Positions 1-11,175 are shown, counted from the stretch's first letter. The stretch: 64,000 nt of DNA from Prorocentrum cordatum (GCA_963575745.1 CAUYUJ010012703.1:176392-240391); one strand, 5' to 3'. Program-made: numbers and translations. Notes: a model not told the origin generated them from the sequence alone.

Positions 1-620
1 GAGAGGGGGCGAGAAACAACACCTCGCTGCAGGTCCGCAGAAACGGGCTTGACGACCTCCGATGACCCTGCAAAGATGGGGTCGCCTGCCGAATCCGACA
101 GCCAAATCCCAGCAGCCAAGAAGTTCGGCGAACGCTGGCCTACTGCAGTCCAAATCGCCGACTGTGCATCCAAACGAGCAGTGGTCGCCTCCAGCTGGGA
201 CAGGCGTAAGCCCGGCAATGCGAACTGCTTCATGCAGATGGCGTGCCACTCTGGGGAGTCACTGGCGTCGTCGTTGGAAGAAGCATCAATGCCAGGCCGT
301 GCCGCCGCGGCTGCAAGGGCATATGGTTAGTCGAATTCGTCTTGGGCATCAGCCCAACAGCTGCGGTGCTCCACCTGGCGTGGCTGCGCTACACCGTGGG
401 CATCCGCGGCGGAAGCCTACTATTTGCGACGGGCAATGCTCCCAACCATACTCCAGATCTGGAAGTCACGCGCCTCCCGTTTGGAGAGGTGGCCGCTGCG
501 CAGAGGGAGCCAGTGCGCCTGTGAGTCCCCGCTTGGAGCTCCACCGTCCGCACGTTGTCCGTCGCTCGCGCCCTTCTCTTCGCTTCGCGGACCACGTTCT
601 GCGGGGCATCGGTGTGGGCA
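1..620. other. Unassigned GC-rich segment
   Basis: Several frames are open at once on both strands, the longest plus-strand one (from 62) running into the GGA tract that follows. No domain, motif or repeat copy is recognised. The frame opening at 49 gives a fairly natural 93-residue composition (start MTTSDDPAKMG), but nothing independent supports coding. Confidence 0.4.
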
Positions 621-631
621 AGGCCAGGGCC

Positions 632-787
632 AGTGGAGGGGGAGGAGGATGAGGAGGAGGAGGAGGAGGAGGGGGAGGAGATGGTGGGGGAGGAGGAGGG
701 GGAGGAGGAGGGGGGGGAGGAGGAGGAGGAGGAGGGGGAGGGGGAGGAGGAAAAGGAGGAGGAGGGGGAGGAGGGGGGGGAGGGGAG
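632..787. repeat. (GGA)n microsatellite
   Basis: Imperfect GGA trinucleotide tract with G-run interruptions. It creates long poly-Glu/poly-Gly/poly-Arg frames on plus and poly-Pro/poly-Ser frames on minus, which are artefacts. Confidence 0.95.
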
Positions 788-1076
788 CAGGCATCGTCGT
801 TGGACAGCACGTTGGCGCCGAGCCTCGGTACGGTTGTCGTCACCTGCGCCTGCGCGGGCGAAGTGGACGTCTTCGACCCTCCACAGGTGAGAGGGACAGG
901 AGGGCGCCGCGCCGGTGGCGGGGACCCGCTGGTAGCCAGCACCAGAGCTTAGAGAGCATCGGCGCACCCGCAGCGAAGAGAAGCGAAGAGAAGGAGCACG
1001 TAAGCATCAGCGCGCCATGGCCTCCGCGCCTGCAGAGTCGCCGCTCGGCCTCGGGGCTGCGCGCGCGGGAATGGCA

Positions 1077-1098
1077 CTTGAGCCAAAATGGCCACGGA
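1077..1098 (-). other. Dinoflagellate spliced-leader relic
   Basis: Read on the minus strand, these 22 nt contain GGCCATTTTGGCTCAAG and match the 22-nt dinoflagellate trans-spliced leader except for one A-to-G change (position 6). The bases after the final CAAG are TGCC, not a GT donor, so this is not an SL RNA gene. It looks like a leader carried into the genome on a reverse-transcribed mRNA. The minus-strand DNA downstream has no clear continuing ORF: its first ATG, in GCCATGG at about 1018, meets TGA three codons later. A proline-rich open frame follows at 942-466 but ends in the GGA tract. A chance 21/22 match in 64 kb is very unlikely. Confidence 0.8.
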
Positions 1099-1205
1099 GG
1101 GGGGAGGAGGAGGAAGTGGAGGAGGAAATGGAGGAGGAGGGGCACCGTCCGAAGAGGAGGAGGATGAGAAGGATGAGGAGCAAGAGTAGGATGATGGAAG
1201 GCGGA
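1095..1205. repeat. GGA-rich low-complexity tract
   Basis: Interrupted GGA/GGAT repeats immediately beside the spliced-leader relic. Confidence 0.85.
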
Positions 1206-1397
1206 GGATAAGGAGGATAGGGGCATACGGCATACTGACAGCAATGGTGACAACTATGATGAGAGTTTGCGGTGAATCCAACTTCAACATTGAACATCAT
1301 CGCAGTGTGCGCCAATTGCATGGCGTCAACGAGTAGCTTAAATATGTAAACACAGTACATCGAGTCGAACAGCAATCACATCGCCGCAAGCTGGGAA

Positions 1398-1485
1398 CGT
1401 TCCTCCTCCTTCTCGTCTCCTCACTCCTCTTCTTCCTCCTCCTCCTACTATCGCCTCCTCCTCCTCCTCATCCTCCTACTGCTCT
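1398..1485. repeat. CCT-rich polypyrimidine tract
   Basis: Degenerate CCT/CTT repeats on the plus strand, opposite in sense to the GGA tract 200 bp upstream. Confidence 0.85.
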
Positions 1486-1499
1486 TCTCGGCTGCCGCA

Positions 1500-2660
1500 T
1501 CCATGCGATGTGGCCCTCGCCCGAAAGTTGCGAGCTCGGCTCGCGCTTCGATGACGACGGAACCAAGGGCTCCACTCGCCGAGCCCCACGGCGGAGGAGC
1601 TTGGTGCATGCCTGTCTCTGGGCGGCCGTGGCGGCGCGCACAGGTCAGGAGGCAACCCCTGGGAGGCCCTCGTGGGAACGATCAGAGATTATGAAGCCCA
1701 GTTAAGTTGCTCTTTGGTAGACTTGGGCTGGATCAGGCTCAGGATTAATGCCAGGGTTGAGTGGGATCTAGGGGGGCCAGGACGGATTAGGGCGGCTGCC
1801 GACCACGGATATGCCAGCGCTGATGCCGAACTCACTCTCCCAGGAGGGGAAGAAGAGCACAACGAGGTATGGCGATATAGCGAATTGGGCGGCCCCCTGA
1901 AAAGGCAGGACGCTTCTCAGAAGGCCTCGGGTCTCTTCGCAAAGGGCTCCAATGCGGGCTCGTAGAAGGCAAGATCGCTTCTGAGAGGCGGAGCGTTTTC
2001 TAAGGAAGCCGCGAACCTCGCCGTGCCGCCCCACCGGTGCGCGCCGCCCGCAGCCGCCTCTTCGGGCTGGTGCCCTCCCGCCTGCGTACCTATGGGGCTG
2101 TCAGTTGCCACTCAGGATCAGACATCGCGCAGGCTGGCGCGGCTGCGGCAGGCTCAAGGGGAGGGCGATCAAATAAGCTGCATGGTTCCTAGTGTATCGT
2201 CGCGAGGAAGTGTTGAAACAGGGAAGGTGTTCAGCTGTAAAGAGCGCAGAAATGCATGGTGGCCACGGCTGCGCAGACGAGCCCCTGACACAGAATATAC
2301 TTACAACAGAACTGAAGCGACTATATAAACCAACTTCAGCGCATTGGCCTGTGCGTTGTCAGGTCGTCTTCTGGAACGAGACCCGCATCAAGCAGTCCAG
2401 AATAGGTGACAAGTGGAGACTCATCTCCGCTCACAGCGCTGCTTCCACTGACTCGGTCGTCCTGGCAATTGAAAGCGTTCGCGCTGTTCTTTTTCTTCAC
2501 CGTTCTGGACCCGTCCTTGCCCTGGTGCTCTGCGCCGAATGGAGCCCGGCCAGAGTTTTGCGCCCTGACGCGCGGCGCATCCCCGCCGCTGACCTGGGCG
2601 TACATCTGCATGAGGAAATTCAAGCCCGTTCCGCCTGAGCTAGAAGCAAAACTGGTTCCT
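1500..2660. other. Unassigned segment
   Basis: Mixed-composition DNA with short overlapping ORFs on both strands, none above about 150 codons and none recognised. A TATATAAA string occurs at about 2323 but no gene follows it. Confidence 0.4.
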
Positions 2661-2670
2661 GTGCCTTCCG

Positions 2671-2829
2671 TTAGGTCGGGCAAGTCCCCCCACAGGCGGA
2701 TTTTGGACGACAAATGAAAAATAGTCAGAAATACCCAAAGCCTGCTGAAACAAATGCAAACAAATGTCCCCGTATTATTCTTAGACTTTTTTTGAACATT
2801 CCTCCTGTGGAGGGACAGGCCCGGCTTAA
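2671..2829. mobile_element. Short TIR element, copy A (159 bp)
   Basis: Left end TTAGGTCGGGCAAGTCC and inverted right end TTAAGCCGGGCCTGTCC form imperfect terminal inverted repeats of about 30 bp that continue into a CCACAGG(C/A)GGA box. The 8-bp direct repeat GCCTTCCG flanks it exactly (2663-2670 and 2830-2837), as expected of a target-site duplication. The interior is AT-rich and non-coding. It is one of five related copies in the window. GTTAGG at the left edge and TTAAG at the right edge superficially give GT-AG ends, but such splicing would leave part of the duplication in the product. Confidence 0.85.
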
Positions 2830-3092
2830 GCCTTCCGACGTCGTCGACTCGCCCTTCTCGTCGCCCTCCTCGAGCTGGCGGTCCCCGGCGTCTCTTCCCG
2901 ACCGCCTGGCTCCGCGACGGGCGGCCTTGCCTCTGGCATCCTCGGCCTCCTTAGACGAGCTTCCCAGATCGGGCAGATCGGACCAGACCTGGCTCGTCGC
3001 GGGTGATCCAATATCTTTTCCGTTGTTTCTTTTGTGTTTTCTCTCACTCTCTATATCTACCTATTTCTCTGTGCCTCCTCTTTTTTTTCAAC

Positions 3093-3265
3093 GGCATTTC
3101 TCCTTTTCTCGCTCTCTCTCTCTCTCTTTTTTTGTTTCCCTCTCTCTCTCTCTCGCTCCTTTTCCCTGTCCTTACCTCTCTCCTTCTCTCTCTCTCTCTC
3201 TCCCACCCTCCTTCTCTCTCTCTCTCCTCCTCTCTCTCTCTCTCTTTCTTTCTCTCTCTCTCTCG
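3093..3265. repeat. (CT)n microsatellite
   Basis: CT-dinucleotide runs broken by short T-rich or CCC interruptions; the flanking 3015-3092 is T/C-rich without strict periodicity. Confidence 0.9.
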
Positions 3266-3279
3266 CACGTTTGCGCTGT

Positions 3280-4455
3280 TTTTTACCGAGGCGGGTAATC
3301 AATTCAAGCTGAAGCACCCGGACGTCTCGTGTTTGGGACAATTCAAACTCATGGCCGCTGTGACCTGCTAGTGCTGTGAAAATGCAACACACGCAGCCAG
3401 GATAGACGGCGTGAGAATGCCTTCTATGACTGGAAGGGGGCAACCACCTCAGAGGGAGACAATAGCGATCGACCAAGCCCTCGTTGTGCCAACACGCAGT
3501 CGAAGCGAAAGTGAGCCTTTCAGTCCCGAACGGTCTCATGGCCTGGCAAAGCGTGCTTCACCGCACTGGGTCTCAGCGGGGCGGACAGATCACTGGACCA
3601 GGCCGCGACCGCTTCGCATCGATCCCGAGTCTGCCGCTGGAGCGATCGGCGAGCGCATCGCGAAGGCCATCGGAAGTCCCCCCTGGGCAGCGGCCTGAGA
3701 GGCGTGGCCGCCAGCACACCTAGCAACGCCATGAGCTGCCAAGGGGCCAAGGTGCAGACGAGATGACTGCAATGACAGTACTCCTCAGCGAAACCGAGGG
3801 AATGCCTCCCGAAGCGTCCCAACGCCGACGAGACGCGCAAAAGGGGCCAGTGCGACATGGCGGCCTTCGCAAAAAGCGTGGGGCATCACGACAACTCTCG
3901 AGGGGGCGATCCTTTCCAAAATCCCCTGCCATCTCAGGCCGGACCCCCCCGTTCCGCCACCTCTCACGAGCCGCCCACGGTGCCGCGAGACGTCCGGACC
4001 CATGTTTTTGTCGCACAGGCGCACCCCACGTGCTCAGAGACCGCTGCGGTGGAACTCCACGGTGAGGATGCAAGACACTTGGATGCCCAACGCAGCAAGC
4101 GCTGTCGGGCTGACGACACATGGCGGGTTCCGGGAACCCGGAGCCCCCCAAATATGTCATCTCTCCGAGAAAAAATGTCTGCTTCCGCCGGCGTTCCGCC
4201 AGCGTCCGCCGGCGGAGAGCCGCCACCGCTTGCTTCCGCCAGGCTCCCGCCGAAGAAGAGATGTCAACTCCTTCGATCCTCGCAGGCGAGGCCCTTTCTG
4301 GAGCGCCCCAAGTGGCAAGGGCAAGGGCCGGCCGATGAGAGAAGGACACGCAGGTGCGGCGGCCTCTGGAGGTCCCCTGGCGCCTCCGGGGGTCCCTAAA
4401 ATCCGTTGGAGGCGTGAGGAACACCAAAAGCCTGGAACACCTCGTGTCGCGACAA
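3280..4455. other. Unassigned segment
   Basis: GC-rich DNA open in several frames (a 331-codon minus-strand frame spans 3720-4715). No recognisable motif. Imperfect GTTCCGCCAGC/GTCCGCCGGC repeats occur near 4190-4255. Confidence 0.4.
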
Positions 4456-4460
4456 AAGTC

Positions 4461-4577
4461 ACGACGGAAGCACTTTGGCAAGTTTCGGCCTCTGGGGGCC
4501 TTGCCGAGCCCCAGGGCTGTCGAAACACGACCCGGGATGAAGAGCCAGTCCTGGGGGGCCCAGGGTCCAGGTTTTGA
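4461..4577 (-). repeat. Dispersed 'GGTCCCGG' repeat, copy 1
   Basis: Minus-strand copy of a roughly 110-bp family present at least eight times. Shared landmarks in order are a TTCATCCCG box, a GGTCCCGG-type core, GGCGAGGGCCCC, and CTTCCGTCGTG. Here the copy runs from CACGACGGAAG to the CCAGGG box. Confidence 0.7.
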
Positions 4578-4758
4578 GCAGATCTCTACATCCAGGGCTT
4601 GCAGAGGGCAAGCACCCTTGATCCTCGGTCCTCGACGCAGCATCCCTGCGAAGCACCGCATCGTGCACAAAGGCCGGCCTCGCTCGGGCGACCAGGCCCG
4701 CGCCCCACCCCCCAAAATCCCGCTCTCGGACTATCGGCACCTGCCGCGAACTTTTTGC

Positions 4759-4759
<1 letters not shown>

Positions 4760-4792
<33 letters not shown>
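4760..4792. repeat. (GT)n microsatellite
   Basis: Uninterrupted TG dinucleotides. Confidence 0.95.
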
Positions 4793-4794
<2 letters not shown>

Positions 4795-4844
4795 GGTCTC
4801 GACCCTTTCAGCGGGGACTGACTTTACAGACACAACATCACATC

Positions 4845-5045
4845 GGGCCATCGGGCCGCATCGGAACCTGCGTCGCACTGGCCTGCATCCGAACGGCATC
4901 GACATCGAATCGGATCGGATCGGCTGCGCCGGGATGCGCAGCAACGCTGCGCAACCGTCGGGCCGCATCGGGTCGTCGGAACATCGGAGTCGAATCGCAT
5001 CGAGCCGGCCGGAATCGATATCGACTTGGATCGACTGGATCGAAA
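4845..5045. repeat. ATCGG-rich degenerate repeat
   Basis: Dense CATCGG/GATCGG pentamers and hexamers with many substitutions and no fixed longer period. Confidence 0.6.
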
Positions 5046-5330
5046 TAAGGCCCTGCCCGGGTGGCTCTCTATGGCGGCGCCCGGGGCCCCCCTTTAGGGG
5101 CCCCGAGCGGTGAGACGCTGGGCGTATCGATGCTTGTTTTCGCTTCTGCGGGGGAGCTTGCAAAGTCCGCGGGCAGCCGAGCCCCGGTCCCACTTTTGCT
5201 GCTCGTAGGTCTTGGTGCCGTTGCTGCTGAAACAGGAGTTGTGGGGCTTCCACTGCACGACGCGGGGCCCTGGCTCCGCCTCCACCAACTCCTCGGGGGG
5301 GGGAATGGAGGGGTGAGAGTTTGGACGCCC

Positions 5331-5520
5331 GAAATGGGTACGGAAATAATGGTACAATGCCCAACAACAAATGTTGTCCCAAACCAACAGCGGCCGCTGT
5401 TGGGCAGGCGGCCTTCTGTCTCGAATGGAGACAGGCCGCGGCGGCGTGGACAGCGAGTCCTGTTCAGAATGGAGAAGATCCGCTGTTGGGCACTGTACCC
5501 ATTCCTTCCGTGCCCACTTC
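5331..5520. mobile_element. Hairpin element with ~36-bp TIRs, copy 1
   Basis: The left arm starts GAAATGGGTACGGAA and the right arm, reverse-complemented, GAAGTGGGCACGGAA. Both continue into GTAC-A-TGCCCAACA, giving about 36 bp of imperfect terminal inverted repeat around a ~115-bp interior. The interior holds a second palindrome centred on GCGGCCGC (AACAGC...GCTGTT, about 5390-5405). No coding capacity and no convincing target duplication. A divergent copy lies at 8437-8617. Confidence 0.65.
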
Positions 5521-5753
5521 GTTCGTGCAGCGAGAAGCACCCGTGCACGCGGAACGCCGACCCGGGTGAGCTGGCCCGACTGCGCTTCGGGGTGCACCAC
5601 CGCCGAAGCCCCCCGGCCGAGGCCGAAGCGCACAGAGAACGGACCCCCGGGGGGGGGGCTCTCCCGCCCTGCCCAGACCGACTCGAGAGATCGATCCCCG
5701 AACCCCTCCCGGAGTCCGCCCGGATCGGCCTCTCCACGCGGCTCTGGCCGTGG

Positions 5754-5915
5754 TGTTGGGTCGGGCGTGTCCTCCCACAATGAGGCTCTGGAAGAAGCAG
5801 CAAGCACCGCCGAAGCATACCCGCAACAGGAGTCAAACCATACTCGCAAACGCTCCCCCGGACCACTTCTTCCCCCGCTCTTGCGTATTCCTCCTGCAGA
5901 GGGACGTGCCCGACT
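5754..5915. mobile_element. Short TIR element, copy B (162 bp)
   Basis: The left end contains GGTCGGGCGTGTCCTCC and the inverted right end AGTCGGGCACGTCCCTC. The 9-bp duplication TGGCCGTGG flanks it (5745-5753 and 5916-5924). The interior shares GAAGCA and GTCAAAC-type words with copy C. No AG acceptor is available at the right end, so it is unlikely to be a canonical intron. Confidence 0.85.
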
Positions 5916-6010
5916 TGGCCGTGGCGACGAGAGGCCTCTGGGAGGCCGGGCACGCGGCGCGGCACACGCCGGGGAGGGTCGCCGTGTCCCTGGCGGGCCC
6001 TCCCCCGAGC

Positions 6011-6190
6011 AGCAGCAGCAGGAGGAGGAGGAGGAGGAGGAGGAGGAGGAGGGGGAGGAGGAGGAGGAGGAGGAGGAGGAGGAGGAGGAGGAGGAGGAGG
6101 AGGAGGAGGAGGAGGAGGAGGAGGAGGAGGAGGAGGAGGAGGAGGAGGAGGAGGAGGAGGAGTAGGAGGAGAAGGAGGAGGAGGAGGAGT
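6011..6190. repeat. (GGA)n microsatellite
   Basis: Nearly pure GGA for about 170 bp, preceded by four AGC units. Confidence 0.95.
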
Positions 6191-6258
6191 GGTGGCAGGC
6201 AGGGCGGGGCCGGCGCAAGGAGGTTGGCCTTGCAGGCTGCGCGCACGGGATCGGACGC

Positions 6259-6575
6259 AGAACGTTGGACGTAGCCCAGACTTTCGGAACCTTCGTGGAA
6301 GCCATAAGCAAGACGTGGAGTGCGGGTATCGACCTGCCAGCCCTCTAGCTATTTTTCTACAGAGTCGACGAACCTTTCAGCACTGGGGCGCATCGATTCT
6401 GCAGTCGATTTCCGATTCGGAAGTCAAGATGGGGGGATGGCCTCTCAGAATGTTGATGTACCCCAGACTTGGAACCGTCGTCGAAACCACAAGCAGGACG
6501 TGGAGTGTCGGTATAGAGCTGCCAGCCTTCTCTAAGTATTTCTTCAGAGTCGACGAAACTTTCAACATTCATTGA
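6259..6575. repeat. Tandem duplication, ~188-bp unit
   Basis: Starts CAGAACGTTGG at 6259 and CAGAATGTTGA at 6446, with matching GACGTGGAGTG, CTGCCAGCC and AGAGTCGACGAA boxes at the same offsets. The second unit lacks the GGGGYGCATCGATTCTG box found at 6380, but a displaced copy of that box is at about 6740-6810. On the minus strand the unit reads as a roughly 62-residue open segment, probably by chance. Confidence 0.75.
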
Positions 6576-6901
6576 GATCCGACGTCTCGAAAAATGGAAC
6601 ACCGCGGAAAACCACCACCAGAGCCCTAGACCCCATCTGTCTGCGTCCTTTTGCGAGCCGGATCGATCTGTGAGGGTCTCAGGGCCCGAAATGGAGCAAA
6701 ATCGCCCGGCTCGAAAGAATAGAGTCGCCAGGATCTCAGGGTTGGGGTGCATCGATTCTGCGGTCGATCCACACTCGAAAATGAAAATCGGGGGGTGGCT
6801 TCTCAGGAGGACGGAGCCGCCCCATCTGCGAAGCACGCGCCCCGCTGCCTGCGGGGACCGCCTGGGAGCTCTCCGGGCCCTCCCTCGACCTCCCTAGCAT
6901 C

Positions 6902-7208
6902 AGGTCGGGCATGCCCTCCTACGGGCGGATTTTGGAAGCAACATTCATACATAGCCAAACACTAGTCAAACAGAGCCGCAAAGCCCCAGGGTATCTTTTA
7001 CTCTTCTTGAATATTTGAAGGGAACCTGGGACACACAGATAAATACACACAAATAAAAGGATTCCCCATATTTTCGAATATTTTCTGGGTTTTTGTCTTC
7101 CCCCCCACTTCCCATATTTTCCATATTTTCTGGGGAATCGACGATTCATTGTGTCTGTGTTTTTTCCCCTCCTGAATACTTCCTCCTGTCGAGGGACATG
7201 CCCGACCT
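6902..7208. mobile_element. Short TIR element, copy C (~305 bp)
   Basis: The left end AGGTCGGGCATGCCCTCC and inverted right end AGGTCGGGCATGTCCCTC match the family ends best of all copies. It is about twice the usual length, the interior being AT-rich with a duplicated CCCATATTTTC-like segment. No clean target duplication remains. Confidence 0.75.
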
Positions 7209-7209
7209 C

Positions 7210-8260
7210 AGCCTGGCAGCCCGCCCAGAGCGGGGCTGCTCCCGCTCGTCCTCGCCCCCCCCCCTGGACTCCTGATGCCTGATGGCTGGAAGGGAGCGTC
7301 GTCCGTGGCCCCCCCCCCCCAGAGCGGGCCCTGGGGGATTAGGGGAACGAAAAGTGGCGGCGCCTCCGGCGCCGCCCCTGGCGCGCTCCGCACGCCAGGG
7401 AGGGGGGTCCAGCGCCGATCCGGGAAGTCCGCGCGGGCCTCAGAGTTTTTATGTTTATGTCACTTTTTGTTCCCCGAGGGATTGATCAAGCTAGTGACCT
7501 GGCGAGTTTGATCGCTGGCTATGGTGTTTAGAACGGGCAGACAGTGACGGGCGAAGGTACTGACAGGGGCATCCTCGCTCCCCCGCCTGCGCACTCCCGC
7601 CCGCCCCCTCTCGCATCGCCGCCCCCTCCCCGCTGTTTCCTCGTCCTCCGGCCCTGCCCCCCGAGGACCCAGCCACTCACCTGCCCCCCTCCCCCAGGCC
7701 CCCGACGTTGTGGCTTCGTCAGGACGTGGCCCCCGGCGGGCGGGGCCCACTCCCCAGGACGGGCTCTTCCTCCCGAGCCGCTTCTTCTGACGGTCCCGAA
7801 GTCCCGGGCAGCCATCACGGAACACGCCAGAGAGGAACGAAGAGGGGCTCTCGGGCCACCGACGGCCGAGGCCACAGCAAGCAGGCTCCGCGACGTGAGC
7901 CTCGGGAGCGGCCCGGGGACCCGAGCACCCCCCGAGCCCACAGCGGGTCTCCCTTCAGCGTCTGGACTGTACAGTCGGCCCGTATCATGAGGATGCGCGA
8001 TATGCCGATCGTTTCACGCGAGGCCTCGACAACGGCCTGCGCTCTTTCGTCTCGCCCCACCCGCGACCCCCGAAAGCAGCCCGCAGAAGGCATTCCAATG
8101 AAGGGCCTCGCGTACGTGCAGCTGCGTGTCGGGAGCCGCGCCTTTCCAGAGCGCTCCGAAACGCTCTGGAGCCAGATCTCCGACGTCGTTTTTGCTTGTT
8201 TGTTTTGTTATGTTTTGTTTTTTTCTTTCATTCTTCTTCCTTCTTCACACCGTGTGCCCC
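7210..8260. other. Unassigned segment
   Basis: GC-rich, open in several frames, nothing recognised. It holds a perfect 9-bp-stem palindrome at 7356-7378 (stem GGCGGCGCC, loop TCC) that recurs identically near the right end of the window. Confidence 0.4.
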
Positions 8261-8261
8261 A

Positions 8262-8350
8262 AAATCTAAACACATTCTGGGGGCCTGCTTCGCATCCCGA
8301 GTGGCTTCTTTATGGTCCCGGGTTCCAGTGAGGGCCCCCGCGGAGGTCGA
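8262..8350 (+). repeat. Dispersed 'GGTCCCGG' repeat, copy 2
   Basis: Contains CGCATCCCGAGTGGCTTCTT, then ATGGTCCCGGG and GAGGGCCCCCG in family order. Confidence 0.7.
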
Positions 8351-8436
8351 GACTTGCCACACAACCTCCCGACGTGCGTTCCTCGCAGCGACAGGGGACG
8401 TGGGGAGCAACTTATCTTCTTCCCATTGGACGCCCC

Positions 8437-8617
8437 AAATGGGTACGCACAAAAAAAAGGGTACGATGCCCAACAACAGAGGTGGTCCCGAACCGACAAC
8501 GGCCGCTGCTGGGCGGGCGGTCTCGTGTCGCAAGCGGACGGCGCCCACGGGAACACCGACAGCGAGTCCGGTTCAAAGTGACCAGGAAATGCTGTCGGTC
8601 TTCGTACCCTGGATGGG
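8437..8617. mobile_element. Hairpin element, copy 2 (diverged)
   Basis: Shares the left arm (AAATGGGTACG, then GGTACGATGCCCAACAAC) and the interior boxes CGGCCGCTG-TGGGC-GGCGG and ACAGCGAGTCC with copy 1. Its right arm is eroded (CTTCGTACCCTGGATGGG). A better right-arm match lies at 9349-9385, beyond the microsatellite block, so the copy may have been split by that expansion. Confidence 0.55.
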
Positions 8618-8688
8618 GCAGTGATCGCCCCCCCCTGGATCCGCTGGGGGGGGGTTGGGCACGTGCTGTTGGAACGGGCGGAGGGGGG

Positions 8689-8786
8689 AGATGATGATGA
8701 TGATGCTGATGATGATGCTGATGATGATGATGATGCTGATGATGATGATGATGATGAGGATGATAATGAGGATGAGGATGAGGATG

Positions 8787-8844
<58 letters not shown>

Positions 8845-9345
8845 GGAGGAGGAGGAGGAGGAGGAGGAGGAGGAGGAGACGAAAGAGGAGGAGGAGGAGG
8901 AGGAGGAGAGGAGGAGGAGGAGGAGGAGGAGGAGGAGGAGGAGGAGGAGGAGGAGGAGGAGGGAGGAGGAGGAGGAGGAGGAGGAGGAGGAGGAGGAGGA
9001 GGAGGAGGAGGAGGAGGAGGAGGAGGAGGAGGAGGAGGGGGAGGAGGGGGAGGAGGGGGAGGAGGGGAGGAGGGGGAGGGAGGAGGAGGGAGGAGGAGGA
9101 GGAGGAGGAGGAGGAGGAGGAGGAGGAGGAGGAGGAGGAGGAGAGGAGGAGGAGGGGAGGAGGAGGAGGAGGAGGAGGAGGAGGAGGAGGAGGAGGAGGA
9201 GGAGGAGGAGGAGGAGGAAGAGGAGGAGGAGGAGGAGGAGGAGGACGGGGAGGGGGGGGGGGAGAAGGGGGATCAGGAGGAGGGGCAGGAGGAGGAGGAG
9301 GAGGGGGAGAAGGGGAGGATGAGAAGGACGGGGATGATGATGAGG
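8689..9345. repeat. (GAT)n then (GGA)n block
   Basis: About 150 bp of GAT/GCT/GAG trinucleotides pass into about 480 bp of nearly pure GGA. Six-frame poly-Asp, poly-Glu, poly-Ser and poly-Leu frames here are artefacts. Confidence 0.95.
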
Positions 9346-9738
9346 AGGTCTTCGTACCCATTGTTTCCGTACCTGTTCCGATCGTACCGATCCCAGACCT
9401 GCCCGACTTGGCCCTCTTCGCCTCGCACTGTTCTTGGCCAGGCGGGCCCCTCCGCGCGCACCAAATGGGGCGGCGCGTCCGCCCCTGGGGCCCCGCAGGA
9501 CTCCGGGCGGCCCCGGACCAGATGAGTCGGGCACGACTCCAGGGTGTGGTGCGATGCAACCTGTGTAATTCAACATATGCGGTGCAATCTACGCTGTACA
9601 ATCTATGTGGTGCAATTAATTTCTGTTCGCAGTGAGTTGTCCACTCCACTGCTCGCGCAAACATCCCACCCACCCACCCGCAACTTGGTTTGCAAAATCT
9701 CTTAAGACCGTGACGGTGGGTACCAAATGGCACTTGGC

Positions 9739-10487
9739 AACGACAGCGACGCCGACGACGACAGCGACAACGACGACGACGCCGCCGACAACGACTACAA
9801 TGACACCGACGACGTCTCCAACGACTTCGACGACGCCGACAACGACGACAACGACGACGACACCGACGACGACGATGACGCCGCCGCCGACGACGACGAC
9901 GACAACGACGACGACGATGACGACGCTGACGACGACGACGACAACGACGACACCGACGACGACGACGACGTCAACGACGCCGAGGACGACGACGACGCCA
10001 CCGACGTCGACGACGACGACGACGCCGACGCCAACGACGACGACGAAGACGACGACGACGTCGCCAACGAAGACGACGACGAGGGAGGAGGAAGGACGAC
10101 GACGGCGACAACGACGACAACGACAACGACCAGGGAGGAGGGAGGACGGCGACGACGCGAACGACGAAGAAGGAGGACGGACGGCGACGCCGACGACGAC
10201 AACGACGAGGGAGGAGGGAAGACGACGACGACAACGACGACGTCGACGACGACGACGACGACGGCGACGAAATAGGAGGGACGACGACGAGACGCCGACG
10301 ACGGACGACGACGACGACGAGGGAGGAGGAGGAAGGACGACCACGGCGACAACGACGACGGAAACGACAACGACGCCAAAGAGGACGACGACGACGAACA
10401 CGAGGAAAGACAGAACCGTAGGCGACGACGACGACAACGCGGGAGGAGGGAGGACGGCGACGACGACGACGACGCAAGAGCGCGCGC
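9739..10487. repeat. GAC-type microsatellite core, array unit 1
   Basis: Imperfect GAC/AAC/GCC trinucleotides with GGAGGAGG islands. It occupies the position held in units 5-7 by non-expanded sequence containing GCCGACGACGATGACGGCG. Confidence 0.9.
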
Positions 10488-11175
10488 GCACGCTTTTGTT
10501 GAAATCCTTCCGGAACCGATGGGCTTTGACGGATTTCGGCATACGCGCGCAACGACGCACGCGTCTGCACTTCGTCCCTTGTATTGCAGAAGACCCTTGC
10601 GACGGCACACGCGCAAGGGCGTTCGACAGATTTCGATCCCGTTTGGTAGCATGTTGTGGAAATCTTGAAAAACCTATGGTTTTCTGGAGGTTTCGCAAGA
10701 GCTCGCGCGTAAGCTTTTTTAGCAAACCAGTGTTGCGAAGCCCTGCATTTTTGTATGTTTTTTGGAAACTCGATTGCGAAATCCTTCCGAACACCGAAGG
10801 TTTTTGAAGGATTTCGGCATGCGCGCGCGACGACGCGCGCGTGTACACTTCGTCCCATTTGTTGCAAGGGATTCGTGAAAAAGTGTTATGTCAGAACAAA
10901 ACATGTCCCCGCGTATTGTTTTTTACAAAGGAACCTCAGGGGGGGGAACCCGGTTGGCCTGGGACATTGTAATTTCATATCTAGAATGGACATGTGGTCA
11001 GAATCACATGTGATTTACATAGGACGCGGGGGGAGTGATAACGCCGGGGGGGTAGATCCTATTCTGTTTTTAGTAAGGAGAACCCACTCTGCTGAACTTG
11101 AAGTCGTCATCTCCAATGCTCGCGCAAACATCCCACCCACCCGCCCGCAACTTGGTTTGCAAAACCTCTTAAGAC

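Noticed and set aside
2318-2330. TATA-box promoter (ACTATATAAACC)
   Set aside because: Dinoflagellate promoters are not typically TATA-based and no gene follows within 1 kb.
2671-2830. GT-AG intron reading of TIR copy A
   Set aside because: Splicing at GTTAGG and TTAAG would leave a duplicated CCTTCC in the product, no coding exon is identifiable on either side, and copies B and D do not offer workable GT-AG sites.
8573-9733. 386-codon minus-strand frame (and similar at 47836-49146, 39499-41169, 9616-12161)
   Set aside because: Almost all residues come from trinucleotide or hexanucleotide repeats that lack stop codons; other frames over the same DNA are equally open.
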